The notes: a model not told the origin generated them from the letters alone. 64,000 bases of DNA from Halopseudomonas nanhaiensis (GCF_020025155.1 NZ_CP073751.1:496001-560000), one strand, 5' to 3'; positions 46,325-55,166 are shown, numbered from the stretch's first letter. A program made the numbers and translations.

Positions 46325-47701
46325 ATGCGCATCATCATTCTTGGCGCAGGTCAGGTTGGCGGTACGCTGGCAGAGCATCTTGCCGGCGAAGACAACGACA
46401 TCACGATCGTAGACACCGATGTGCCGCGGCTTCGGATGCTTCAGGATCGACTGGATGTGCGCACCATTGTCGGCTCGGCATCCCATCCGCAGATTCTCGC
46501 CCAGGCCGGGGCACAGGATGCCGACATGCTGGTGGCAGTGACCAGCAGCGACGAGATCAACATGATCGCCTGTCAGGTTGGCCAGAGCCTATTCAATATT
46601 CCTGCCAAGATCGCGCGGATCCGCGAGGCGGATTACCTCTCCTGTGACAAGCAGCTGTTCCGCCGCGAGGCTGTTCCGATCGATGTATTGATCAGTCCCG
46701 AGGAGCTGGTGACCCGTCAGTTGAAGAGGCTGATCGAGCATCCCGGCGCGCTGCAGGTTGTTGACTTTGCCAGCGGACGCGCCCAGCTGGTTGCAGTGCG
46801 TGCCGACTATGGCGGCGCTATGGTCGGTCAGGAAATCGCCTCCCTCAAACACCATATGCCGTCGGTCGACAGCCGTGTTGCCGCCATATTTCGAAAGGAC
46901 CGCCCCATCGTCCCGCGCGGCGATACGGTGATCGAAGCTGATGACGAAGTGTTCTTCATCGCGGCGCGCCCGGACATTCGCAAGGTCATGAGTGAAATGC
47001 GAAGGCGCGAACGGCCGTACAAGCGCATCGTCATCGCCGGCGGTGGCAATATCGGTGCGCGCCTGGCAGCGAGTATCGAGCGGGACTACCGGGTCAAGAT
47101 CATCGAGCGCAATCAGCTACGCTGCCAGGAGCTCTCGCATCAGCTGAGCGGCACGGTCGTACTGTACGGCAATGCGTCGGATCGGGAGCTGCTGGTCGAG
47201 GAAAGTATCGAAGCGGCTGACGTTTTTTTCGCCCTGACCAACGATGACGAAGCCAATGTCATGGCATCGATGCTGGCCAAGCGGCTGGGTGCACGCACGG
47301 TCATCACGCTGATCAACAACCCGGCGTATGTCGATCTCGTACAGGGCGGACTGATCGATATCGCCGTCTCGCCTCAGCTGTCGACAGTGGGAGCCTTGCT
47401 GGCTCACGTGCGCAGAGGGGATGTGGTAGCCGTGCACTCGCTGCGACGAGGCGCGGCCGAAGCCCTGGAAGCCGTCGCCCACGGCGATGCACGGAATTCG
47501 CAGGTAGTGGGGCGTTCAATCGGTGAGCTACCGCTGCCTGCCGGCACCACGGTCGGGGCACTGGTACGCCAGGATCAGGTGATCATCGCCCACGACCGCA
47601 CCGTCATCGAAGATGGTGACCACGTCATCCTGTTCGTGCCGGACAAGCGCGACGTTGCACGCATCGAACGGCTGTTTCAGGTGGGTCTTGCCTACCTCTG
47701 A
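46325..47701 (+). CDS. trkA: Trk system regulatory subunit
   Basis: A 458-residue cytoplasmic NAD(H)-binding regulator of TrkH. It has two RCK units: [20 protein letters not shown] at the N-terminus and [18 protein letters not shown] near residue 235, each followed by a TrkA-C domain. It is separated from kdpE by 99 bases with their own putative KdpE motifs, so it may be transcribed separately. In many pseudomonads trkA is instead near fmt/rsmB. Confidence 0.95.
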   Translation: MRIIILGAGQVGGTLAEHLAGEDNDITIVDTDVPRLRMLQDRLDVRTIVGSASHPQILAQAGAQDADMLVAVTSSDEINMIACQVGQSLFNIPAKIARIREADYLSCDKQLFRREAVPIDVLISPEELVTRQLKRLIEHPGALQVVDFASGRAQLVAVRADYGGAMVGQEIASLKHHMPSVDSRVAAIFRKDRPIVPRGDTVIEADDEVFFIAARPDIRKVMSEMRRRERPYKRIVIAGGGNIGARLAASIERDYRVKIIERNQLRCQELSHQLSGTVVLYGNASDRELLVEESIEAADVFFALTNDDEANVMASMLAKRLGARTVITLINNPAYVDLVQGGLIDIAVSPQLSTVGALLAHVRRGDVVAVHSLRRGAAEALEAVAHGDARNSQVVGRSIGELPLPAGTTVGALVRQDQVIIAHDRTVIEDGDHVILFVPDKRDVARIERLFQVGLAYL

Positions 47702-47796
47702 GTGCGCGGAGTGCTTCGAAATGTTTCAAAGCGCCAGCGCGCCGCAGTCCATCCGCTAAGGTTATCCGGTTCGTTACGCTACAAGGAGAACCCCAG

Positions 47797-48621
47797 ATGA
47801 CAGCTTTCCCATTGGCGCCGCGTGTTCAGCTCGGCTTGGTAGGCTACGCGGTTGCGCTCATGCTGTCGTTGATGCTCGCCGCGGCACCAGCTCGGGCACA
47901 GGACAACCCGTTCGCCGACAAGGTCGCAGTGATTACCGGCACCAGCTATGGGCTGGGTCGCGAACTCGCGTTGCTCGCCGCGAAGAACGACATGAAGCTG
48001 GTGCTGGTCGACGTGCGTATCGAGCCCTCGCACCAGCTGGCCGAGCAGATCCGGTCCCAGGGCGGCGAAGCCGTGGTGGTCGAAGCCGACCTGGCCAAGC
48101 CGGACCAGCGCCCGCGGGTGATCGACGAAGCGATGGAGGCCTACGGGCGGATCGACTATCTGTTCAACAACGCCGGTTACTCTTATCTGGCGACGCTTGA
48201 ACAGATGGATCTGGAGCAGGCCCAGCACTTGTTCGAAGTCAATTACTGGGCGTATGCCGACCTTGCGCAACGGGTGATCCCGATCATGCGCAAGCAGGGC
48301 GGGGAAACCATCCTGAATGTGTCGTCTATTCTCGGCATGCGCGCCGCACCTCCTCGCATGGGGCACTATTCGGGGAGCAAGCACGCCATTCACGGGTTGT
48401 TTCAGGCCGCAGCCGAAGGCCTGAAGGAAGACAACATCAAGGTCTACATTGCCGCCCCGGGCGGGATGCGTACCCATATCAGCAAGCACTCGGTCGGACC
48501 TGAGGTGGGTGATGGCGATCGCGCCGCAGACTGGGAGGACCCGGCCGTACCGGCGCGTGACATCTTTGAAATGATCCAGCAGGACGACGTGGTCTTCAAT
48601 CCGGGCTACATCGGGCGCTAG
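47797..48621 (+). CDS. Exported short-chain dehydrogenase (SDR with signal peptide)
   Basis: A 274-residue SDR. It has a cleavable-looking signal peptide: MTAFPLAPRV, a hydrophobic core to about residue 30 and APARA-QD near 34. The SDR domain follows at once: TGTSYGLG (47-54), NNAGYS, catalytic YSGSKHAIHG, and GGMRTHI instead of PGxxxT. AAGGAG precedes the ATG, and the leader is in the same frame without a break. Classical SDRs are cytoplasmic because they need NAD(P), so the leader is odd. Either it is a lipid-facing anchored enzyme or the cofactor is supplied in the periplasm. Confidence 0.82.
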   Translation: MTAFPLAPRVQLGLVGYAVALMLSLMLAAAPARAQDNPFADKVAVITGTSYGLGRELALLAAKNDMKLVLVDVRIEPSHQLAEQIRSQGGEAVVVEADLAKPDQRPRVIDEAMEAYGRIDYLFNNAGYSYLATLEQMDLEQAQHLFEVNYWAYADLAQRVIPIMRKQGGETILNVSSILGMRAAPPRMGHYSGSKHAIHGLFQAAAEGLKEDNIKVYIAAPGGMRTHISKHSVGPEVGDGDRAADWEDPAVPARDIFEMIQQDDVVFNPGYIGR

Positions 48622-48745
48622 TGTCGATGCCTGACGCCAGGCCGGGCTAGGCACGGAGTGCGGAAACGATCGCCGCAAGGGGTATCCCGTTGTACGGCGC
48701 ATTGGTTCACAATGCGTTGTCGTCACGTTGCCATGGACTCCGGTA

Positions 48746-51646
48746 GTGAATCAGAACTCAGTCAGCTTGCGCCATTGGATGTGGCGCGCTTTCGTGCAGA
48801 GCGCGCTCATTCCTCTGATCCTGGTGGAGACCGTTCTGGTCGCTGCCTATCTGCTCAGCAACAACGCCATACGCGATGCGCAACTCGAGCATCTGCGCAG
48901 TACCGCACTCACCGACCTTCAAGCGGTGGCCTCGCAGGAAGCACGTCTGGTCAGCGAGCAGCTTCAGACGGTCAGTGAACTCGTCGGACTGTTTTCCGGA
49001 CAGGTCAGCGAGGTCCTCTCGCGCCCCGGCTATCTGGATGATCCGGCCGAGCTCGGGCGCCTCGAACGTACGCCTGCCGGCGTGCTGTACAGCAGCAGTT
49101 ACGATGGCCGCCCGGCTTCGTTCTATTCCTCAGTAACGCCCGCTGCGGCACAGGACGAGGAAAAGATCCTGCGGCTGGCGCAGCTCGATGGCCTGATGCG
49201 CGACATCGAGCGCAACAATGCTCTGGTCGCCGCGGTGTACTTCAACAGCCATGACAGCTACAACCGAATCTGGCCCTGGTTTCAGACGCGGGATCAGTAT
49301 CCGCACGACATGGACATCGCGCAGTACAACTTCTATTACCTGGCCGATGCCGAGAATAACCCTGAGCGCAAGGTCGTCTGGACCGACAGCTACCTCGATC
49401 CTGCGGGGCTTGGCTGGATGATGTCGGCGCTCTCCCCGGTGTACGACGAAGACTTTCTCGAAGGGGTCGCCGGGCTCGATATTACTGTCGGCAACCTCCT
49501 CGGTGAAATCGCCCGTCTGAAAGTCCCGTGGGGCGGGTACGCGGTGCTGGTCAGTGAGGAGCTGAACATCATGGCGCTGCCGGCCCAGGGCGAGAAGGAC
49601 CTGCAGCTGACCGAGCTCACCGACTACAGCTACAACGAAGCGATCCGCCAGGAGATCTTCAAGCCGGGCGACTTCAACCTGGTTCAGCGGCTCGACATGC
49701 GCGAACTGGGTTACCGGCTCGAAGAGGAGGACAGCGGGGTGATCGCGCTGTCTCTCGACGGCCAGGCGAAGCTGGCGGCCTGGGCCACAGTCCCGGAGAC
49801 CGGCTGGCACTTGCTTACCATCGTCGATGAGGGTGCCATTTTCGCGCAGACAAACGAGCTGGCCCGGCATTACCGCAATATCGGCCTGCTGCTCATCGTT
49901 GGGCTGATCCTGTTCTATCTGGTGTTCTTCGCCGGGATGTGGATTCGTTCACGGCAGCTCAGCCGCCAGCTCCAGCGCCCCATCGAGCGCATCGGCGACA
50001 TGATGAAGGAGATCGGCCGTGGCAACTGGCATCCGCAGGCCGCCCCGACGCGCATCGTCGAGCTGGAGCTGATGGCTGACACGACGCGTGAGGTCGGCCG
50101 TCAGTTGGCCGAGCTCGAGCATGGCCGCCAACGCGCGCGCGGGCAGGTCGATCGGGTCCTGGAGTCGACTACCGAGAGTCTGTGGGAGGTAGACGTCGCC
50201 AGTGAGCAGATTCATTTCCAGGGCAGGCTTCCCGAGCGCCTGGCGCTGGGTTCCGATACGCTCGTGCTGAGTGAATTTCTCCGCCGCGTTCACCCCGATG
50301 ACCTGCAGGCCGCGCGAAGCAGTCTGTTGCCGCCTGACGAGCGCCGCAAGATCGAAGCGGAATACCGCCTGCGCGACGGGTCCGGAAGGTATCACTGGGT
50401 ACTCGGCCGAGGAAGCGTGTCGCGGCGGGATGAAGCAGGCCGGGCGGCGGCAATTGCCGGCACGCATGTGGATATCGGCGCGCTCAAGGCAACCGAGGAG
50501 GCGTTACGCAGCGCCAGTCAGCAGGCTCAGGCTGCCAACCTTGCGAAGAGTCGCTTTCTTTCGAGCATGAGCCATGAACTGCGGACCCCGCTGAATATCA
50601 TTCAGGGGTTTGCCCAGTTGCTCGAGCTCGATCTGTCTTCGGGCCCGGAGCATCGTCGCTTCCGGCATCAGGTGGAAGAAATTCTGAAGGCAACGCAGCA
50701 TCTGGCGCTTCTGGTCGAGGACGTTCTCGATCTTGCGCGCATCGAGGCCGAGCGCCCGGAAATCCGCCTGGAAACCGTGGACGGCTGCGATGTGCTGCAC
50801 GAGTGCGTCGAGCAGGTCCGGCCGGAAATCGATGCCGCCGGTTTGAGGCTGGTGATCCATGCGCCGGAGCAGGGCGTGCTGGTGCAGGCTGAGCCACGGC
50901 GGCTGCGACAGATACTGCTCAATCTGCTCAGCAACGCCATCAAGTACAACAGCGAGCAGGGCATCATTACGCTCGACTGCGTGGCGGTAGCGGGCCGCTG
51001 GCAGCTTCGCGTTACCGATACCGGCGTCGGCATCAGCCGGCTCAACCAGCGGCAGCTGTTCAAGCCGTTTCAGCGGCTGGGGCACGAAAACGGTCCCATC
51101 AAGGGCACGGGAATAGGGTTGTCGTTAAGTCGCGAGCTGGCCGGACTCATGGGCGGGCAACTGGGTTACGAAAGCGAGGAAGGCAAGGGCAGCTGCTTCT
51201 GGGTCGAACTGCCTGCCGCAACGCCCGAACCTGAGTCACGCCGATCCGGCGCGCAGCCTGGCGGCGAGCTGCTCGATGTGGTGTACGTCGAAGACGATCG
51301 CTCCAGCCGCATTCTGGTGGAGCACGCGCTGGCCGACATGGCGCGGGTGACGATGATTGCAAACGGTCTCGAGGCGCTGCACCGCATCGGCGAGCGGCCG
51401 CCACAATTGTTGCTGCTGGATATCGATCTGCCCGACATGCAAGGCGACAGGGTGTTGCGCTCACTGCGCAGCAGCGCGCGCACCCGGGACCTGCCGGTGA
51501 TCGTCATCAGCGCCGGTGTAACGCCAGAGAACCGGGAACGCGTGGCCGACCTGGATGTCGCAGTGTATCTGACCAAGCCGTTGCAAATTCAGGACCTGCG
51601 TGATGCGGTGATGGAGGTTGTGCGGCAGCAATCGGGTAATCGATGA
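48746..51646 (+). CDS. Hybrid sensor histidine kinase (Cache-HAMP-PAS-HisKA-HATPase-REC)
   Basis: About 966 residues. A first helix (LIPLILVETVLVAAYLL), a large periplasmic double-Cache-like domain (about 45-375; NRIWPWFQTRDQYPHDMDI) and a second helix (NIGLLLIVGLILFYLVFFAG) are followed by HAMP, PAS and HisKA (SSMSHELRTPLNIIQGFAQ). A HATPase domain (NLLSNAIKYNSEQG, GTGIGLSLS) and a C-terminal receiver (LLLDIDLPDMQGDR) complete it. The start is uncertain: GTG 48746, ATG 48779 or TTG 48728. It is a phosphorelay protein needing an Hpt partner or acting through its own REC. The ligand is unknown; it is 26 bases upstream of the ferritin-like gene. Confidence 0.88.
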   Translation: MNQNSVSLRHWMWRAFVQSALIPLILVETVLVAAYLLSNNAIRDAQLEHLRSTALTDLQAVASQEARLVSEQLQTVSELVGLFSGQVSEVLSRPGYLDDPAELGRLERTPAGVLYSSSYDGRPASFYSSVTPAAAQDEEKILRLAQLDGLMRDIERNNALVAAVYFNSHDSYNRIWPWFQTRDQYPHDMDIAQYNFYYLADAENNPERKVVWTDSYLDPAGLGWMMSALSPVYDEDFLEGVAGLDITVGNLLGEIARLKVPWGGYAVLVSEELNIMALPAQGEKDLQLTELTDYSYNEAIRQEIFKPGDFNLVQRLDMRELGYRLEEEDSGVIALSLDGQAKLAAWATVPETGWHLLTIVDEGAIFAQTNELARHYRNIGLLLIVGLILFYLVFFAGMWIRSRQLSRQLQRPIERIGDMMKEIGRGNWHPQAAPTRIVELELMADTTREVGRQLAELEHGRQRARGQVDRVLESTTESLWEVDVASEQIHFQGRLPERLALGSDTLVLSEFLRRVHPDDLQAARSSLLPPDERRKIEAEYRLRDGSGRYHWVLGRGSVSRRDEAGRAAAIAGTHVDIGALKATEEALRSASQQAQAANLAKSRFLSSMSHELRTPLNIIQGFAQLLELDLSSGPEHRRFRHQVEEILKATQHLALLVEDVLDLARIEAERPEIRLETVDGCDVLHECVEQVRPEIDAAGLRLVIHAPEQGVLVQAEPRRLRQILLNLLSNAIKYNSEQGIITLDCVAVAGRWQLRVTDTGVGISRLNQRQLFKPFQRLGHENGPIKGTGIGLSLSRELAGLMGGQLGYESEEGKGSCFWVELPAATPEPESRRSGAQPGGELLDVVYVEDDRSSRILVEHALADMARVTMIANGLEALHRIGERPPQLLLLDIDLPDMQGDRVLRSLRSSARTRDLPVIVISAGVTPENRERVADLDVAVYLTKPLQIQDLRDAVMEVVRQQSGNR

Positions 51647-51672
51647 ACCTGTGATGTAGAGAGGAGAGACCG

Positions 51673-51960
51673 ATGTCCAATGAAGGTTATCACGAGCCGA
51701 CGTCCGAACTCAGCGACGAGTCCCGCGACATGCACCGGGCGATCGTTTCGCTGATGGAGGAACTGGAGGCCGTAGACTGGTACAACCAGCGGATGGACGC
51801 GACCAAGGACGAGGAGCTGCGCAAGCTGCTGCAGCACAATCGCGACGAGGAGAAGGAGCACGCAGCGATGATGCTCGAATGGATCCGTCGACGTGACCCT
51901 GGCTTCGACGAACAGCTGCGCAAGTTCCTGTTCAAGGACGCCCCGATCGATCACGACTGA
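51673..51960 (+). CDS. Encapsulated-ferritin (EncFtn)-like protein lacking a targeting peptide
   Basis: A 95-residue helical protein closely resembling the ferritin-like domain of Rhodospirillum rubrum EncFtn. The residues that form its ferroxidase and entry sites are all present: E29, E30, E32, W36, Y37 (SLMEELEAVDWYNQR), E59, E60 and H63 (HNRDEEKEHAAMMLEW). The protein ends at KDAPIDHD, with none of the Gly/Ser linker and C-terminal cargo-loading peptide of true encapsulin cargo. The bases after the stop do not encode one in frame, and no encapsulin shell gene is in the window. AGAGGAGAG precedes the ATG. Iron oxidation is the expected activity. Confidence 0.82.
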   Translation: MSNEGYHEPTSELSDESRDMHRAIVSLMEELEAVDWYNQRMDATKDEELRKLLQHNRDEEKEHAAMMLEWIRRRDPGFDEQLRKFLFKDAPIDHD

Positions 51961-51970
51961 AGCAGTCCGG

Positions 51971-51991
51971 CAGCGGACGTTGCGTCCGCTG
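51971..51991 (+). terminator. Hairpin after the EncFtn-like gene
   Basis: CAGCGGAC-GTTGC-GTCCGCTG, an 8-bp perfect stem 10 bases after the stop, followed only by GTGCTTTGG. It is a weak intrinsic terminator or an mRNA-end stabiliser between two convergent genes. Confidence 0.5.
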
Positions 51992-52010
51992 TGCTTTGGT
52001 TGTCGGCCGC

Positions 52011-52523
52011 TCAGTCCTCGCTGAGTTCGACCATCAGGTCGTCAGCCAGATTTTCCAGATCATTGCGCAGGGCGACCAGATCCGTCTGCGGCATCACGCC
52101 CAGGCGGGCCTGCGCGCGGAACAGCATGTCGGCACTCATGGGTGCCGGCGTGCACTGGGTTTCCAGTTCTTCCACGTTCACGCCGTGGCTCACCAGTATC
52201 TGCGACACCTCGTGAACGATGCCCGGCCGATCGTTGCCCACCAGGCTCAGGTGCAGCACGCTGTGTTCACCTTCATCAGCCATGCCGCTGACTGTGACCT
52301 GTATGTTGATTTCCTGCGCCTTCAGCGCGTCCAGATCCAGGCGCAGGGCGTCGACCCTGTCGCTGGCGATGTCGACCCGCAGAATCCCGGCAAACTGCCC
52401 GGCCATGCGCGCCATGCGGCTCTCCAGCCAGTTGCCACCGTGGCGGGTAATGGCCTGGGCGATGCTTTCGACGAGGCCCGGCTTGTCTGCCGAGATTACC
52501 GTGAGTACGAGCGGAGTGGTCAT
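52011..52523 (-). CDS. GcvR-type double-ACT regulatory protein
   Basis: A 170-residue protein made of two ACT domains: LVLTVISADKPGLVESIAQAITRHGGNW and HLSLVGNDRPGIVHEVSQILVSHGVNV. There is no DNA-binding domain. This matches GcvR, which in E. coli binds GcvA and represses the glycine cleavage operon when glycine is low. The gcv genes in this window are 18 kb away and no GcvA is adjacent, so the target is inferred. AGGAG precedes the ATG with good spacing. Confidence 0.8.
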   Translation of the reverse strand: MTTPLVLTVISADKPGLVESIAQAITRHGGNWLESRMARMAGQFAGILRVDIASDRVDALRLDLDALKAQEINIQVTVSGMADEGEHSVLHLSLVGNDRPGIVHEVSQILVSHGVNVEELETQCTPAPMSADMLFRAQARLGVMPQTDLVALRNDLENLADDLMVELSED

Positions 52524-52577
52524 GCATGGCTCCTGATCTGTGGCGCCTCTGGCGCGTGGTTTGGCGCGGGTGCGCGG

Positions 52578-53462
52578 TCAGTCATGGTAGTAGCGGCCGT
52601 CCCCGGTCGCCATCATGTCCTGGCAGGACGCCTCGAGATTCTCGAAATCGTATTCGGATAGACCTACATATTCGAGTATCTGCGCTCCGACTGCGTCCCA
52701 CTCGTGGTCGTTCTGGCTGTTACCCAGCACGCGATAGGCCTGGCAGATGTGTTCGGCCATCTTCAGAACCGCCAGCAGATTCTTCAGCTCGACATCACGG
52801 GTGCTGGGCTCGGCGAAGACCTGCTGGGCGTTGTGGTGGCTGGCGATCGCCTCGCACAGATGCCGCGGCAGCAGCCACGACTTGGCGGTGAAATAGCCGA
52901 TCACCGCGTGGTTGGTGTTCAGGCGCTGGTTCTCGATGTCCACGATTCGCTGGCCAGCCTGCGAATAGGACTCCTCCATCACTTCGATATAGTAGGGAAA
53001 GCGCGCCAGCATCAGCGGGATACCGCAATTGTGGAACAGCCCCAGCGCGTACGCTTCGTCCGGTTCCAGACAGCCGATGCGCTTGGCCAGTGTCATGCAG
53101 GTCATGGCTACGTCCTGGGCGCTGTCCCAGAAGCGGTTCAGGTTGACGATGTTTTCGTCAGTCAGCTCGCCGCGAATGGATTGTGCGTTGACGATGTTGA
53201 TGACCCGCCTGACGCCAAGCAGGTTGACCGCCTGCTGGATCGAGGTGATGCGGTTGGCCAGGCCGAAGAAGGGCGAGTTGACGATCTTAAGCAGGCTGCC
53301 GGAGAGGCCCGGGTCCTGACTGATCAGGCGCGCGATGACCTTGAGATCCGGGTCCGGCATGACCTGCTCCATCTGCAGATCGACCATGATCTGTGGTTGC
53401 GGCGGCACACTGATGCCCTGCAGTGCGTGCCTGATCTGCTCATCCGTAAGATCGTTTCCCAT
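52578..53462 (-). CDS. HDOD-domain signalling protein
   Basis: A 294-residue protein with a single HDOD domain (LISQDPGLSGSLLKIVNSPFFGLANRITSIQQAVNLLGVRRV, then ALGLFHNCGIPLMLARFP). HDOD proteins are catalytically dead HD-GYP relatives found in regulatory pathways, including post-transcriptional and c-di-GMP-linked ones. There is no output domain, so it presumably acts by protein interaction. It is convergent with nothing and upstream of the GcvR-type gene on the same strand with a 54-base gap. Confidence 0.85.
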   Translation of the reverse strand: MGNDLTDEQIRHALQGISVPPQPQIMVDLQMEQVMPDPDLKVIARLISQDPGLSGSLLKIVNSPFFGLANRITSIQQAVNLLGVRRVINIVNAQSIRGELTDENIVNLNRFWDSAQDVAMTCMTLAKRIGCLEPDEAYALGLFHNCGIPLMLARFPYYIEVMEESYSQAGQRIVDIENQRLNTNHAVIGYFTAKSWLLPRHLCEAIASHHNAQQVFAEPSTRDVELKNLLAVLKMAEHICQAYRVLGNSQNDHEWDAVGAQILEYVGLSEYDFENLEASCQDMMATGDGRYYHD

Positions 53463-53574
53463 CGACTGCTACTCTGTAATGGCCCGAATGCCGAGTTTAG
53501 CCGGAGACCGCGCGGCTTGGCACCCGTATAATGCGCGGCCTCGTGTTTTTCATTTCCCTCGTTCCGGAGTTTGC

Positions 53575-54768
53575 ATGAACCTTCCCAGCCTGCGCTTGAA
53601 ATCCAACAGCGACCGTCGCCTGAAGGGAGGACACCTCTGGGTGTTCAGCAACGAGGTGGATATTGACCAGACGCCTCTCACTGCGCTGCAAGCCGGGCAG
53701 GAAGTGGTAATCGAAAGCGCGCAGGGCAAGGCGCTGGGGCTGGCCACGGTCAGCCCGAACAATCTCATCTGCGCACGGCTGCACAGCCGGGACGTCGACC
53801 ATCGCCTGGACAAGTCATTGCTGGTGCATCGGTTCAAGGTGGCACTGAGCTTGCGCGAAAAACTTTTCGACAAGCCGTTCTACCGACTGGTCTACGGCGA
53901 TTCCGATCTGCTGCCCGGGCTGGTGATCGATCGCTTCGGTGATCATTTCGTCGTGCAGATCTCCACGCCCGGCATGGAGCAGGCGCGGGACGCGGTGGTC
54001 GAGGCGCTGGTACAGGTTTTCAAGCCTGCAGGCGTACTGTTCAAGAACGACAACGCCGCGCGGAGCCTTGAAGGGCTCTCGGCCTATGTCGAGGTCGCCC
54101 ATGGAGATGTGCCCGAGCGGGTGGCGCTGGAAGAAAACGGCGTGCGCTTCGAAGCGCCCGTCTGGCATGGACAGAAAACCGGCTGGTTCTACGACCACCG
54201 CACGAACCGCGCGCGCCTGGCGCCGTACGTCAACGGCAAGCGAGTCCTCGATCTGTACAGTTACATCGGCGGCTGGGGTGTTCAGGCCGCCGTCTTCGGC
54301 GCCAGTGAAGTAATGTGTGTCGATAGCTCCGCGCCCGCGCTGGATCTGGTCGAGCACAACGCGCAGCTGAACGGCGTGGCCGAAAAGATGGCTGTGGTGG
54401 AAGGCGACGTGATGGACGCTTTGCGCGAACTCAAATCCGCTGGGGAAAAGTTCGACGTAGTCATCGCCGATCCGCCGGCTTTCATCAAGAAGCGCAAGGA
54501 CATCCGCAACGGTGAAGGGGCTTACCGCCGGCTGAACGAGCAGGCAATGCGTCTGCTCAATCGCGATGGCATTCTCGTCTCGGCCTCCTGCTCCATGCAC
54601 CTGGCGGAAGACAGCCTGCGCGACATCCTGCTGGCCTCCAGCCGACATCTGGACCGCCATCTGGTCATTGCCGAGCGCGGCTTTCAGGGCGCCGACCATC
54701 CGCTGCATCCGGCTATTCCGGAGACCGGGTATATCAAGGCGTATTTTTGCCGGGTGCTGCCTGTTTGA
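53575..54768 (+). CDS. rlmI: 23S rRNA (cytosine-5)-methyltransferase RlmI-type
   Basis: A 397-residue protein. It has an N-terminal PUA domain (SNSDRRLKGGHLWVFSNEVD), a central EEHEA-like domain and a Rossmann SAM-methyltransferase domain (VLDLYSYIGGWGVQAAVFGASEV, VIADPPAFIKKRKD). The catalytic Cys lies in SASCSMHL. RlmI methylates C1962 of 23S rRNA. The ATG at 53575 follows CCGGAG. Promoter-like ATAATG lies about 45 bases upstream. The 398 bases downstream contain only two large structured repeats. Confidence 0.9.
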   Translation: MNLPSLRLKSNSDRRLKGGHLWVFSNEVDIDQTPLTALQAGQEVVIESAQGKALGLATVSPNNLICARLHSRDVDHRLDKSLLVHRFKVALSLREKLFDKPFYRLVYGDSDLLPGLVIDRFGDHFVVQISTPGMEQARDAVVEALVQVFKPAGVLFKNDNAARSLEGLSAYVEVAHGDVPERVALEENGVRFEAPVWHGQKTGWFYDHRTNRARLAPYVNGKRVLDLYSYIGGWGVQAAVFGASEVMCVDSSAPALDLVEHNAQLNGVAEKMAVVEGDVMDALRELKSAGEKFDVVIADPPAFIKKRKDIRNGEGAYRRLNEQAMRLLNRDGILVSASCSMHLAEDSLRDILLASSRHLDRHLVIAERGFQGADHPLHPAIPETGYIKAYFCRVLPV

Positions 54769-54803
54769 GCTTGTAGAAAACCGGTGCTTGCCGGTCCGTG
54801 CAA

Positions 54804-54914
54804 GCGATCCGCAAGACCGGCCCCGGGCCGGACACGCAGCGAGTACATCCATGTAGCTCGGCCGCGGCATCCCTGCCGCGGACGGCCCGGCCCGGGGCCG
54901 GTCTTGCGGCTCGC
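54804..54914 (-). repeat. Two-hairpin GGA repeat element, copy C
   Basis: Outer arms 54804-54831 and 54887-54914 pair over 28 bp with one mismatch (inner part GCAAGACCGGCCCCGGGCC). The core shows TACATCCATGTA at 54844-54855, on the minus strand TAC[ATGGAT]GTA. At 54862-54881 it shows CCGCGGCATCCCTGCCGCGG, on the minus strand CCGCGGC[AGGGAT]GCCGCGG. It lies 35 bases after the rlmI stop. Confidence 0.85.
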
Positions 54915-54972
54915 GTTGGGCTGCGAGGCGTCGGATCAAAAACCTGTCGCCCGCACACGGTCTGTACGAGCA

Positions 54973-55074
54973 TTCCACAGGCGGAGGGTAGAGCAAGTCT
55001 CCAAAACAGGGATGTTTTGGTGAAGCCTCCAGGGATGGATTCACGGCGTCTTGCGGCACCCTCTGCCTGTGGAA
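54973..55074 (+). repeat. Two-hairpin GGA repeat element, copy D
   Basis: Outer arms TTCCACAGGCGGAGGGT (54973-54989) and ACCCTCTGCCTGTGGAA (55058-55074) pair over 17 bp with one mismatch. The core hairpins on the plus strand are CCAAAAC[AGGGAT]GTTTTGG at 55001-55020 and TCC[AGGGAT]GGA at 55028-55039. The first contains ACAGGGATGT. It lies 58 bases from copy C and 92 bases from the end of the convergent HAD gene. Confidence 0.85.
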
Positions 55075-55166
55075 GGCGGTGCGCACGGTAATCAACAGCG
55101 CTTACCGCCCTAATCGGTGAGCCAGCACGGGTCATTACATCAACTTCACCCGAGTCCGCCGCGTCG

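Noticed and set aside
51961..52010. An encapsulin targeting peptide encoded after the EncFtn-like stop by frameshift or readthrough
   Set aside because: The bases after the stop translate to SSPAADVASAVLW, unlike the known LxVGSLxG-type peptide, and a hairpin follows.
54769..55166. A coding gene in the 398-base gap after rlmI
   Set aside because: Short frames exist, but they run straight through both palindromic elements, lack ribosome sites and give Arg/Pro-rich translations.
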